The notes beneath the pieces were generated by a model, which saw only the letters and a program-made list of their open reading frames with translations, ran no database searches and was not told where the DNA came from. 64,000 bases of DNA from Ascaris suum (lineage: Eukaryota; Nematoda; Chromadorea; Rhabditida; Ascarididae), in contig CM024187.1 in NCBI GenBank assembly GCA_013433145.1, positions 5,348,826 through 5,412,825 on the forward strand, read 5' to 3'. Shown piece by piece: positions 22,818 to 35,263 of the stretch. The number at the start of each line of letters is the position of its first letter. Positions within the stretch are counted from its first letter, which is position 1. The translations under genes and the position numbers were made by a program.

Positions 22818-24641
22818 CTGACAAAGGAAGAGAGAAAGAGAATCCTGAATTTGAAAGGTGGTGCTGAGACGTGGGATGATGTCACAATTGGTTCTGTTCC
22901 TTGCACCACACTGCCCCAAAATTATTGGTTTTTTTTAAATGTCTCTTTAATGTCATCATTCAAAAGCGAAAGATATAGTTGATGATGATATTATGTAGGG
23001 GAACCTTAGCTATTCGAACTCTGCATTTGCTTTAGATACGCTGGCACAGTGGTGCAAATTTTTCAGTTATTTTTCGGCGGTACTTTCCGATATTCTGATA
23101 TCGTTTAGCGCCTTCGGTTCACTTCTAGAGAATGAAAAATGCTCGTTAGATCGAAACGAGAGGTTGGCAGCACTGCTCGCATGATCTTGCTCAGAATTCA
23201 CTTTAATTGTGCACCTTAGTGAGCGGGTGCAAAACTAATTAAGAAACGAATCGCGCGTGGTGCCCTCGAGAAAGTAACGCAGCGTGTTTCGTCGCCACTT
23301 CCACCTGTCCTGTCTTGTTTTTCTCATTCACAGCGTTCCCGTTCATTCCTACATCTGCATCAATTATTTCAAGTTTTAGAGAGTAGCAGTTACCAATATC
23401 TATACGTAAATTTTAGACTATTTTAATGAACATCATTGGAATAAATAGGTGGAAAAGGTAAAGATTATATAAGCGGAACATTTACCATTCGAAGTAAAAT
23501 AGGTAATGAATTAAAATGGTCTACTGATGTAGAGCCGAATGATGAATTATGAGATCAGAACAGGTAAATAAACACAAATTTTTCAAGACTGCATTAAAAG
23601 CGTTGTTAGATATGAAAATGAATAAGCAATTAAACGATTGTTTGAGAGAGTTTTAAAAGAGAATACCTGGCGGTCACTTCCTGAAAGGGAATCCTCGTTG
23701 TGTGTTTTCAAATGCTTGCAAACCATTTAATTAGTTATTCTTATATTGCTGAAATGAGTTTTGATTAAAACAGCTCATCTCAATTACGATGTTTGTCAAC
23801 CCATCCCACTATTCATCTTTCCGTCCCGCCCACCCTTCTCCTTCCCTTCCAATTTCTAAGAATTTTCACAGGAACTGCTATTTGGATAAGGTCGCTCGAA
23901 AATTGCTATTGTCTAAGAGTTGTAGAGACCTGTTTTTCATCACAATTTGTGGAGCTCATATTCGATGAGAGTTGGCTAAAGCCGATAACTTTGCACATTT
24001 GCGGCCATATTTGGCATAGTTTAAGGAGCTAAAATTATGCCAAGCATATTTTGTCAAATGTGTGAGTCTATAGTGTGTCATTTTTTGGACAATTTACTGC
24101 TACTTTTGGCACTTATCTTTGAGGACCATCATAGAATGTCGGAAAATTTCTCTCATCTTTCCTATGGATTAACGAACCAGGAGTGTTAGCATATCCTTCA
24201 GCACCTTTCAGATATTCATTACATATGACTACTTTCAATCATGACTGAAATTCTTTGAGGGGGGATGAGGAGGGAAAGGACATCGAACTCGCATTGGAAC
24301 AGGATGGCCGCTAATCGCTCGCCCATTACAATCACTCACGCTATCATTTATTCATTCTTGCAGCAAGCAACTGCGATCTCTCGATTTTGTTTTTTCTTTT
24401 TTTTTCATATTTGCGTAAACTTTACGTGTTATTTTCCGTCGCTTACAAATGTTCAAATTATTGGCCTTTCTTCACATTCTAAATTTTCTCCTACATTCTC
24501 TTCTCTGTAGCCAAAATTGTTTTTGACGAAATTTGAGCGAATATTTCAACGTATTTTTGATTGCGTTAGGTTATCAATAGGATCATTATCCTTTAATTAA
24601 ATTTGTTTTGAATTCCCCTTTTTAATTATCTTTTCTATAAG
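22818..24641. other. No supported gene
   Basis: A/T-rich with no domain-bearing frame on either strand. It could be intron of the - strand candidate gene ending at 22710. Confidence 0.4.
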
Positions 24642-24722
24642 AAGATATCCGATCTAAGTCATGGCGTGGCATCCCGCTGTCCGTTAAGGCTCATCAAGGA
24701 AAAAAGCAAAGCAAAGAAGAAG
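24642..24722 (+). CDS. Candidate exon with a TBC (RabGAP) domain start signature
   Basis: After an acceptor with a pyrimidine tract (attatcttttctataag), the frame reads two bases, then DIRSKSWRGIPLSVKAH, then a Lys/Gln-rich tail. TBC domains (GTPase-activating proteins for Rabs) begin with a line of the form LRxxxWxGIPxxVRxxVW, as in TBC1D22, and the first 17 residues fit that well. What follows lacks the expected Val-Trp and the rest of the domain. The exon may therefore end earlier, at a weak donor (gtccgt, 24677), or the match is partial or accidental. I found no other TBC exon in the window. Confidence 0.32.
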
Positions 24723-26065
24723 GTTAAAATTATGTCTTAGCTGTTTCTTTTTTTTTTCTCCAGATTGATGCGATCAAATGCAAAGTTTTTGCGCAGGAGC
24801 GTATAGATAAGAAGGACCTCCGCTATAATAGTTAGCCGTTATGCACAGTTTTTGAAAACTCTTTGAGAGGATGGAGATGTCGGAACATTCTATCTTGTTA
24901 ATAGTCGTGCGATAGTGCTTTTTGCGACATTCCAGGATGAAATGTCCTTTATGAAATCGTAGGATAATCTAATGCAAATTCATACAATTTAAAATGCTTG
25001 GTCAGAAACCTTGTGTTTGTAGTGTGTAGAATTTGCTGTTTATTTTGGAGTTTCTCTCTGGGAGTCATTCCAAATTTTTCCCCTGCTGTTTCATCGGCAT
25101 CCTTTTCCATTCGGATAGCCTTCGGACAGGCAGGCGTCCCTATTTTTCTTCCCGTGAGTTTTCATCAGCTTCCTGCCGCGCTCATCGCTTCCCGATAGCG
25201 CTGTCCTCGGACCAAAGAACACTCGCCTCATATCTCCTGTCTCCTGCTCGCTTTGATTTCTTTTCTCCAGCCCCGCCTTTATAACATCTTCTTCTGAATA
25301 TGCAACTGTGGCTGTCATCTTACCCTCAGGCACTATCTCCAAAATCGAAAAAAGCTCGCTGGTTTCTTACTAGAATTGCTTTTAAAGATGCAAACTTGCA
25401 AGTGACTTTCACAGTGCGTCTTGATTGTATGAGTTATATAAAACAACTTTTAACTTCTACATGTGTTACAAGATTTTGTTCGGTTTCATTCATATTTATC
25501 CATCTAAATATTTCATTCTCGTAAAAGTTAAAGTCGCCGCCATGAAGTGCACAAATTGGGCCGCACGGGATGCCTGGAAAATTCTTTGACTGATCGAGTT
25601 TTCAGTTTTGTGGAAGTTGTTTTCACTTGAAATTAAGGTACCTTAGACATTGTATCATTTCAAAGACGTACTGAACCGTTTCCTCATATTTTTCCCTCAT
25701 TAAGGATACCCTTTTTTAAAATGTCTTCATTTGTATACTTATGAATATTCACAATGTTCATTATATGGAATATGTTTCCATTGAATCCATTTGTCCTCTA
25801 TAGAATATTTTTTTTTATTTACCTTTTTGCTGTATTTCATCATGAATTTTTATTTTTGTTTTGAAACCTTTATAGCCTTGTTGCTTTCCGTAGAGTACTT
25901 GTCATTTGTTCGTTTATTTTATCGTCAGTTCTTTAATAAAGTTATTCCCCTCCGCACTAAAAAGTGCTCACTATACAGAAAATGGCTTCATCAGCTGGAA
26001 CTTTGGCGGTAATTGAGAACTAGAATGGTTTCGCCTCCTGAACCAAATGGAGATTAATAGTTCGC
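24723..26065. other. No supported gene
   Basis: Pyrimidine-rich on the + strand around 25.0-25.3 kb, with chance frames in several phases. Nothing with a domain. Confidence 0.4.
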
Positions 26066-26069
26066 ATAT

Positions 26070-26163
<94 letters not shown>
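26066..26163. repeat. (TA)n microsatellite
   Basis: About 98 bases of alternating T and A with one interruption (aaatataaata) near the left edge. Reading frames through it (Tyr-Ile repeats) are not genes. Confidence 0.98.
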
Positions 26164-27798
26164 CAAATTGGAAACCGTAATACTTTTGAAGATGCGGCAG
26201 AGTCGAATCAGAAGCCTAAATATTTTGTGCTCAGCAGTTTTGCGCGGGACAGATTGCGACACAAGACGCTTGCGCCGCATTGTTTCGATTGGCGCGAATG
26301 TCCTCTGATGGAAATTTCCAACGCACAGGTAGTGATGCGAAGAGATGAAATGAAATGATGAACGCCAACGTCAGTATATGATTTATTTGTACTGTTTTAC
26401 AGCTTACTTGATTCGCCTGAGTGCTATTTTGTGTCTACTATTTCCTATCATTATTTCCTGTGAGTAGTCTGTAATTTGTCAGAATTGCCTTCACTGCAAA
26501 TGTCCCCCGTAGTGCAAGAGCATCATAGCGCACATTCTTCATGGCGCAAATGACCTCGATCGTCGATGGCATTTCCTGAACTAACCTAAAGACTTTACTG
26601 TTTCTACTTATTTCACCCAATGTGTGGACGTTTTGTTCTAAGCCCACGGCCGGATAGCGCAAATACCTCACCGTTAATGATCAGCAACAACACTTCTGGT
26701 GTCTGTCTTAGTGGGAGTGAGAAATGAAGCGAGTAAGGTCTTCGTTTTGAGGCTTTTTAAGTGACGTCATCGGCCGTGCTAAGTTCCTACGTTAATTATC
26801 TGAACTCACAAATGTGTTAATGAATTTTTCTTTTAATTATGTAACAGACACATGTTGTGTGCACTGCATAGTGGCGTTGGATTTCGCCGTTCCACCAAAG
26901 TTGTTCTCATTGTGCGATAGAACTGATGTCGAAACCATTGAATATGGAATTCGCTCTTTTGCAGTTGTCGTCATCCGACCATTCGATTTCATGAGCTGCC
27001 AGCAAATGATAAAACCTAAAAATCTTCAGCAAAGAATTCGCTTTTCCTCGTTCCGCGACCCGAAGATTGTAACCTCACTTCCCAAATGCAAGTATTTATT
27101 TCTCTTAAGCATCTTTAAATCCTTTCAATGTTGATGGACAGACCTAAAAGTTGATGCAGCGATGTCGTTCGTACCCATCAGTTTTTGTGACTTTACTTCC
27201 GTGGTCTTTTATTTGAAATTAGTGAACATGAGACATACATGCATATATAAGCACAGGCTCAGCACGTGCTGATGTAATTACAACCGTGATTGTACAAAAA
27301 AACATTAAAGTAAGGTCTTGCAGTTTGCTGCTCTAACTGGCCATGTCCACATTTCATCTTTGAAAAGCTCTGTCCTGTCAAATGTACAACCTTTCGAAAA
27401 ACAGTAGCTCCTGTACGCTGCTGCTAAATATGAACTCTATCAGTTTTACTCGTATAATGATGGAGAAATGACGTAATGCAATTATAATTATTTTCGTTAA
27501 AGTATTGAGGTTTACTGAGCTCATCCATTATATGTAAACCTTTTTTTGTAATGGAGGCGTTACTATAGTTTAACCATAGTGTGGCCATATTCACAAGAGT
27601 GCACTCGACTGCCGTCACTGTTTCACAGTTTCACTGGAAATTTGCCTGGGAATTGGGCAATATCAGCAAATAGTCTACAGTAAGCGTTGATAAATCCCAA
27701 GAAAGCTAGCGGTAAGAAGATGAACTACAGTCTGAATGATCGATTGCTGCCATAGGTGCTGCTTGCTGCTTCACCCATCCTACTGCTGTGTTTTTCAG
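26164..27798. other. No supported gene; weak exon-like frames
   Basis: A - strand frame at 26438-26671 and a + strand frame at 26814-27134 have protein-like composition. The - strand frame has a possible acceptor (aggttagttcag) before EMPSTIEVICAMKNVRYDAL. Neither carries a recognised motif and both fall within the length expected by chance. Confidence 0.35.
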
Positions 27799-27905
27799 TG
27801 AGTGAAGGAAGAAGAAGGGAGCAAAAGCAAACCGAAGTATCGCGAATTAGGTGGCTTAGTGCTGTACTGTTTGAAAGATTTTCTACTGCAAAAACGCAGC
27901 TAAGG
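27799..27905 (+). CDS. Candidate internal exon, unknown basic protein
   Basis: The acceptor is strong (tactgctgtgtttttcag) and the donor perfect (CTAAGG followed by gtgagt). The block is two bases plus 35 codons: SEGRRREQKQTEVSRIRW, then LSAVLFERFSTAKTQLR. The frame stays open to 27983, with further donors at about 27961 (gtgaga) and 27967 (gtaagg), so the 3' boundary is uncertain. A second frame at 27972-28075 (ending REHLLVKNLHAM before gtaaag) could be the next exon. No family recognised. Confidence 0.35.
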
Positions 27906-30420
27906 GTGAGTGAGTATTACAAAAAAAAAGATGCCTTTAAGCAGACTGAAAGTAGTGAGGTGAGAGGTAAGGTCAGGATTTGATCGGGTTGTCGCGAAGA
28001 CGACAAGTTAATGCTGCAATTGGCGAAATGCGCGAACATCTGCTTGTGAAAAATCTGCACGCAATGGTAAAGTGTATTTTCTATTTGCGGTATCGGCGGT
28101 GCACCGTTAAGGCATCGTGCTTGACTTATGAAGCTCAGCTTAGAGAGACAGGCATCGATCAAGTGTAGGATTGAGGTCAGAGTGAGAACTCCAAGTCCTC
28201 GCAGTGCAGGGTGCTGCGAACTGGTGTATTATTCCTTGCCGATCGCATATTCTGGAGTAGTAGGAGTTGGAGTGCATCATGATGTAACTTAAGCTGGATG
28301 GCGACGGTGGGGGGTTGGCACTACGCAGCGGGGTGTGACGATAGAACAATTGAGTGAGAGGTGCTTCTTCAGTATTCGCTATCGGAAGCTGCTCGAGCGG
28401 TGCGCTTCAATATTTGCTGAACGTCGCGTTGGCCACGCTGCCCAGTTAGCAAGGTATTGGACGTGTTTGCACAAGCGAGCTCGTTGAGTCACCGATGCTA
28501 CTGTGCGCTCGCTGAATGAAGCTGAAAGCTTCTCGCTCCGCTCATAGTTTTACTTCTCTTCATTCTTTCATCGCTAACGTTACTCTTAGCAGCAGCCGTC
28601 ATAAATTCGATGGCCAAAATGACCTGAAATTGGCATAACGCCATTGGAGTTACTTTTTGGGAAGGTTTTATATGAGGGAAGCGGGAGGAATCATTAGCAG
28701 AAGTTTGTTGCATTCGAGGTTTTGCGTTAACTGCTTCGTACGGTATGTACTGGGCGAATTGCATTCAACTTGAAGTCAACTCAGCTTTAACCCAGATTTG
28801 ATGTTCATGATCACGTTATGGCTAAAAAGACAGTTCATAAAACAGTTGTGCTGGAGCGCATATCGCCAACATTTTGTTTGAGTCATAACTGAGTGGCTCA
28901 ACAAAATGAGACCCCGTTGATAGAAAGAATCTTGGAACGGAATGAAGGCTGACAATTGATGACCTGGGTTTATGTTAACAAATCGGTGTTTCAAGTATTC
29001 ACATCACTTTCACGTGTAACATTCGGATGTTGAAGCAACATTTTATCCCATGCTGACATTGATAAGCGCTGAAGTTCACAGTGATCACAACTTTTCGAAC
29101 CAGGTTTGCGTTCAAGAAGGTGGGTATGAGATTTTTAAGGGGATAGATAGCAGAGGTGTTGCAGGCAGGAAACTGGGGTATATTTGCCATTTAAAAGAAC
29201 CCCTCAGTTGGACGCATTCATTGGTCGAACACATTTCCATCAGATCTGTGTATCTTGAGAAGTCGTTCCAATGCTTATAAATGTCGTTCATCTTTCGTGA
29301 TAAAATCTGTGATCTTTGGAAAATTAGAGTTAATGAAGGAGTTTTGGCTGTGTTTTGAACGCCTCAAATGAGTAATGCTTTTATTGAGTAAAAGGCGAGA
29401 AGCGGGGATAAGGGGGGGGGGGGGGGGGAGGTAGGAGGGATGAAGAGGGAGGCGAAGAAAAGAAGGCAATTGCAGCGAAAAGTATGTAATAGTTTCTCTT
29501 TCTTTTTTTTAGTAAAAAGACCATTCACCCGCTCACTGTTTTTAAATATGCTTATTGTATGGCACTTCATGTTTACCTTTACGTTCATCTCGTGTCTTTA
29601 CGTGCGGTAATGTTTCTAATGCTGGATCACATTCTTGTTCAGCTCCGAAATGTTGTTCCCTAAAGATTTGCAATTTCGCGCTTCAAATACGCCAAATGGT
29701 GCAAAGTTTTGAATAAATGATTATATTTCGTCGTTAAATTCTCAGCGAAACTATTATTGCTGAGCGTATATGGCCATCGAGTTGTTGATGAATTTTTAAT
29801 GAGTGCAATGAAGTGGTAATTTCATATTATTAGAAGAAATGTTGTTGTGTTCGCTTTGCTACTTTATTCAACTGAATGTGTGTAAATGAGGGTCATTACA
29901 TGATCAGGAGGTAGGACAGCGAGTGCGGTTGCCTCAGACTGGAGGCGGACGCGTTGAACCCTTCAACGGAATCATGCACCAAGTTGCAAACTAGCATCCA
30001 GATGGTAAAAGCCTGGTTTCATTTCGTCACCACAGATGAGTCAGCTCTCGCATATCTGCTCAATAACAATTTTTTTCTCACATTACCTTCGTGATAGCGA
30101 AAGCAGCGTAGCAGAAGTGTGTTTCACTCGTCTATCGAAGCAATCAACCAAGCGCTGAACAACTTGCCAAAGGAAATGATTTCAGAAAAGATATGCGTCG
30201 CTTGTAAAACTAGTAATAAACTGTTGTGACGCCTGAATTTAGTATTTAAGAGTGAGCGCACTTAAACGTGCTCTAAGCATCTTGGACACTTTTGCGACGA
30301 ATGGGCTTCGCTCTTCAATGATCGAACATTGCGAAGCGATCGATCATATCGTTTTCGTTCTTTCAGCTTCAATGAGGGAATCTAAAATTTGCTGATGAAA
30401 GACGTGCCGACCAAAGCTGC
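27906..30420. other. No supported gene
   Basis: Apart from a possible continuation of the 27.8 kb candidate up to about 28.17 kb, I see only chance frames and a G17 run (29412-29428). Confidence 0.35.
29412..29428 (+). repeat. G17 homopolymer
   Basis: The longest pure G run in the window. It could form intermolecular G-rich structures and is prone to length change. Confidence 0.95.
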
Positions 30421-30466
30421 GAATTGCCTGGTTGTCTTACCCTTACTTATCTCTTTGACAGCAATT
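30421..30466 (+). repeat. Duplicated segment, copy 1
   Basis: This 46-base segment begins gaattgcctggttgt and ends acttatctctttgacagc. It recurs at 30827-30875 with a small internal difference. It is bounded by gcgaattgc and gcaattgcg, a short palindromic pair. It has no coding interpretation. Confidence 0.85.
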
Positions 30467-30817
30467 GCGATTGTCAGTCAGCTGATGTTTGGCAACCACC
30501 AACAAGGGGCAGAGGTTGTATTTCATAAACAAAAATTGAAGCACTCAGTTTCTTGATGAAAGTTTTGAAAAATAAAACGCTTGAACGCTTGACTGTGGAA
30601 TTTTGAGGCTGAAATCCGAGGACTGCTTAGTTGCTCTGCGAAGTTGTGGCGGCGATTTTCTCATTTCCTCAGAAATTTCCTCCCTTTCATGTCTTTTTCT
30701 GTAGCGCTCACGGTGGAGGAATGATTTGCTGTCGATTTTGAAAAAAGACAAAATTCAAGCAACGCGTGGTGTAAATGGAAAGCATCTTATATTTAGAAAA
30801 TTCTTCGCAATTGTGCT

Positions 30818-30880
30818 AATTTCTACGAATTGCCTGGTTGTGCTCAGACCCTTACTTATCTCTTTGACAGCAATTTCTAC
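30818..30880 (+). repeat. Duplicated segment, copy 2, flanked by 9-base direct repeat
   Basis: The 45 bases at 30827-30871 repeat copy 1 in the same orientation: 15 identical bases, a short differing patch (gctcag in place of ctt), then at least 25 identical bases. The segment sits exactly between two copies of aatttctac (30818-30826 and 30872-30880). This has the form of an insertion with a target-site duplication or of templated filler DNA at a repaired break. Confidence 0.85.
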
Positions 30881-33800
30881 TTGTATTCTCCCCCTTCAAT
30901 GGTCGAGCAACTTGAATATTTGAACGTCAGTCAAATTTTTTAAATTAATTTGATTAAGCGGTCAATCGGGACGTAAGTCGAGCCTTGAACAAGCTGTGAA
31001 ATGCGGAATGGCTATTACGCAAAGAAGCACAATTTTTGCCGTTCCATGCAAATTCTGACTTCGCTACATAGCCGCTATGTATTTTCGAACTTTGATGAGG
31101 GTCCGATGTGCCTGTCACTGGGAGAAACAAATTCAGATTCCCCCAATAGAGTCCAGAAAATTTAAATATTCAGCCGCTCCATGATGTTTGGGCTGTAGTT
31201 CTCAAACGGTTGATAGATATTGTATTTTCATGCTGGGCGATGCCTTGTGAACGGTGCGGCGTGTCATATTTGTCGATGTCGTTCAAGCGTCCAGTAAAGG
31301 TTTATGAGGTTACTGAATAATGCAAAGGGTGATGTGCTATTCGCTTGCAGTGCCCAAACATTGGACGCCCATAACGACAAATGACAACGAAGCCTTACTC
31401 AAAAACAAGCGAGGAAAGCGACATGTTTCGTTGCTATTCGAGTGGATGGGGATTAAATGTTGTTGGCTGTTTCGTAATGAAGCCAAATATGGCACTGGTT
31501 CATTAAAAATTCGAACGACATGACAAGTTGCCAACAAGATTCATCAAAAGTTTAACGGGTGCAGCTCGTAGAAGGTTTCGGTTAAATGGCTTCAAGAAAT
31601 GTTTTTTTATGTTGACCTGTGGCTGCGTCGCTTTTCTTTGGTGTCGTTTTTAAATTCAGAAAATATGCTAATTTGTCGTATTGCTTCAGACGAAACCTTT
31701 TCTATTTAAATATCTCCCTTCCTAAAAGAAAATCCATCTATCCTCACCTCTGTGAGACTTTGCTGACAACAGATATCCAGCGCCTCCAAATCCCCTTCCC
31801 CACTGTCTATCCTCTTCATTAAACATCCTATATCATCATGAAACTTGAGAAAAGTTTCCTTTTTATTGTATATTGTTGCAGAAGCCTGCGAAAAATTCCA
31901 CGTTTCAGCGCTTGTATAATACTGAATTTTATTCGAGATCATACAGTGGTTCTTCGTGGAAGTGGAAGGTCGTCTTGTACAAAATCCATCATGAAATGGA
32001 GAGGGAGGGGGGCGCCCAGAAGAGTGGTTAATGCATCTTTACGTATTGCTTATCACTGATTGCAAAAGAAATTCTACTTACAAAAGTCAGGAAGCGTGTA
32101 TCTACCCATGCAGTAATTCGCACTGATAGTTTTGCGCCGCTTTGTTGTTTTTCAAACGTAGGTATGTTGACAGTTACTAATTATGATGCAGGCTGTTGTA
32201 TGATGAGGAGGGGGAGAGCAGAGTAGCTGGCAGTGGACTAAATTAAGAGAGTGATACAGTTGCTATGAACCCACTGATAACATCTGTGTCGTCGTGAAGC
32301 TTAAAACCTTCAGCGGGTGCTTCTCAGCGCATTATTTTCCCCACAGTACGTTGCATACTTTGCAGACCATCATCAGAAGACCCTAGAGCATCTATTTCGT
32401 TCCGTCGTTTTTGTGTGCACAATCCGTAGAATGGCCGCTACACTTATTCTGTTTTATTATTTACATCTATAATTTCCATTTTATTATTTATATGCGTGCA
32501 AGAGGTGGCTTGGGGTGGTGCGAATTTTGCATTGTGCATGTCGTTTATTTACAATGCTTAATAAGGAGTAATGCCCTGCGGGTGTGTTTGCATAGAGCAC
32601 TGAATTCATCTTTAGAACATATGAATGGCTAATTGCGTTTCACGGTGAACTTCGAAAAGATTCAACGTGGAAAACATCGCGCAGAGATTGTTCATTTCAT
32701 ATGATTTTCATATGAAGAGCTTTCAGCGTTGTTATAACTGGATAGAGTCACGTATCGTTCGCACGTACACATATTGCAATACCAGGGCTAATATACGTGT
32801 TGTTACAATATACGTTTGTGACGGGTTCTTATATGGAAATGTTATATTGTAGAAATCGTATACGCGACCGACGAGCATATCTTTTTTTATGCGTCATGCA
32901 ATGTAACATTCGAATGATTGCGACACATAGATGCTTTTTGTGATCGCAATATTGCAAAACATTTTGCACAAAAACTTTATCGGCTTGCATCCGCGTCCGC
33001 TGAGTGAATAATCCACATGTTGAAAGCGCATCGACGTGCCGATGAATTGGAATAAGAAAGCGCGCCAACTTTGAAAGATGCTGCGGTTTTTTGTGTGAGT
33101 GCAGTGACCATCTGAACGATACGAAGCATGCGTCATCCATTGAATCGGGACTGTAATCGCATCATCATATACCGTTTGCTTCGCAAGTGAGTAAGCAGTT
33201 TGCGTGGTGTAAGCACACCTTTGAATAGCCACCATTTGCACACTGATGGATCAACGGTACGTTACGAAATTGTTTATGATTACATTTGCAGTTAAAAGTG
33301 AATGAATTCGACAACGCTAGTTGTATGATGGCTTCACTCCCTGCTCATTACTTCAGAAACATGAAGGTGCTATTCCGTTACGAGCAAGAAGTATTTCGTT
33401 AGGAATAAATACGTGCAAGTGATTGTTCTTTCGTTCGTTTTTTTACGTATGCAGGTGATGGAGATTCTGAGGTTTGATTCTGATGTCATTTCTTCTAATT
33501 CGATAATCTCAGAAACACCAAAACCGGATTATAGTATTTGAAATTGATCGTTATATAAACAAAAAAAAAGAAAAAAATTCAATAACTTTCTTTGCTGAAA
33601 CGATATGTTCCCTGAAGACTTTTTAAAATTGTTTGCAGAGAGTATTTATTCGACGATAGGCGAATCCCAAATTTTCCTTATATTTCCGCGTCCGCATTTG
33701 ATGTACACTAAATTCAGACGCCACATTTCCACTCTCAGTGGTTATATTTTGGCATTTGGCACTTACATAATTGTTTAGAAGTTATTGTCTTGAAAGAATT

Positions 33801-35040
33801 TGTTTTTGAAATCCTTTTTGCTTGTTATCTTCAGCATAGCACATGAATTGGCAGATTGCCACGCAGTCGATTTTATTATGATTGATACCTGAGATTTATG
33901 TCAATTAGATAACACTGAGTTATGATGGAAGTGACTGTTTTATCGGCACATGCTGTTTCGTCGCGATCGTCAACAATATGTTTAATCGTCATGTATCATT
34001 CCAATAAGCAGCGTTTGCCTCTGGGCGATAACGCAACTTAACTCCATCTTCCGCATCAGTATTACATAAGTCATGGCGCATCAAAGTTGTGTCGTATTCA
34101 TATTAGGGATGCTCTCAACGGTCCAACAAGTTTCGCCCTGCCTGTCGCACGAATAATGCTGTTCTTCAGCATTTGTTTTGTTTCGTTTCTGAACCCGAAA
34201 CATCGAAGTCGCCTAGTGGTAGTTCTGAGAGATGCGTCGTTCAGTAGTATTAATCTGCTGTCCGTCTCAAAACGACGCATACTCTGAAGTTGAGTTTTTT
34301 GCGATGTTTCGACTCAATTAACATTCATTGGGCAATCATTATTAACTCTCCTGATATGTGCGAAAGCCAACTTTAATTACTCTCAGCTCTACAGTCTTCC
34401 TCACTTTACTTCTTCCTTACCTACTCTTATGCTGATGTTTGTACTGCCTTTCGAAAACTTTTTTAACTTGCAGGAATTTCTTGCAAACAATCTTGTAAAA
34501 ATTTATCGGCTTGAGTTTTAGAAGGCGCTACAGATTTATTGAACGTTGTAATAATGATTTTCTAGTCGTAAAAGGTTTTGCTTTTTGCTATCTAGGAAGG
34601 ACCATAAAGCGTTCTTTCGAGTCCCGTTTTCCTGGAGTTGCACGGCTTCTGGATCCTTTTTTCACCTGACGCAAAAGTTGTTTCCGATTTTATCTTTTTT
34701 TGTCATGTTTGTTTTCTCGAATTCTGACTAATGAAGTGCACTTGGGATTTGGGATGTGCAATGCAGGGGCTCTTTGTATGAGGTGCAAAACTGCAAAACT
34801 AGAGCAGTTTAAAAAGGCATGGGGCTCAAAAAATTTGTGTATCTCCTTCCCCCCCCTCCCCATCCATTCTTAAATGCTTGAACTCGTGGATTTTAGGAAG
34901 TCATTGAGTCCCACCTTTTTATTTTCTAATATGAAAAGTTCCTAATTGCGTTGTGGATAGGTGGAAATTTGCATCGAGTTGTTGAGTCGTAAGAGCTGAA
35001 AGACCGCCTCCTGGTTGCATGGGAGTGGGCGGTGCCTCAC
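30881..35040. other. No supported gene
   Basis: Chance frames on both strands, the longest about 115 codons on the - strand at 32894-33241, overlapping another at 32829-33140. None has recognisable domains. The left part could hold introns of the - strand candidate at 35.0-35.3 kb. Confidence 0.4.
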
Positions 35041-35263
35041 CTCGATCTCATAATCTCATACCGAGGGCGCGTCTTTATGCGTGCAGATCGTTCGCATGGG
35101 TTTCTTTCTTGCTGGGTTCTCCTCCCTCCTAGTGCTCGCTTCATCTGACTTCTATCTGCTGACATCTTTTCCCTTAAACAACCGCATAGGTTGTGAAAAA
35201 CTTGACGGACGTCTATGACATGCTCTTCCATTTGCCAATTTATTTTGATTATGAGTTCAATTG
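35041..35263 (-). CDS. Candidate internal exon, unknown basic protein
   Basis: On the - strand a 223-base block lies between an acceptor (tatgacgcgcag) and a strong donor (GATCGAG followed by gtgagg). It reads two bases, 73 codons and two bases. It starts IELIIKINWQMEEHVIDVRQ and ends ERSARIKTRPRYEIMRS. The first half is an amphipathic helical stretch and the second half is Arg/Lys-rich. An internal ATG 32 bases in would also allow a first-exon reading. The open length together with both splice sites makes this one of the better orphan candidates, but I cannot name it. Confidence 0.38.

Noticed and set aside
26020..26280. Frames with Tyr-Ile repeats across the (TA)n blocks (also 47724-47996)
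   Set aside because: Direct translation of the microsatellite.
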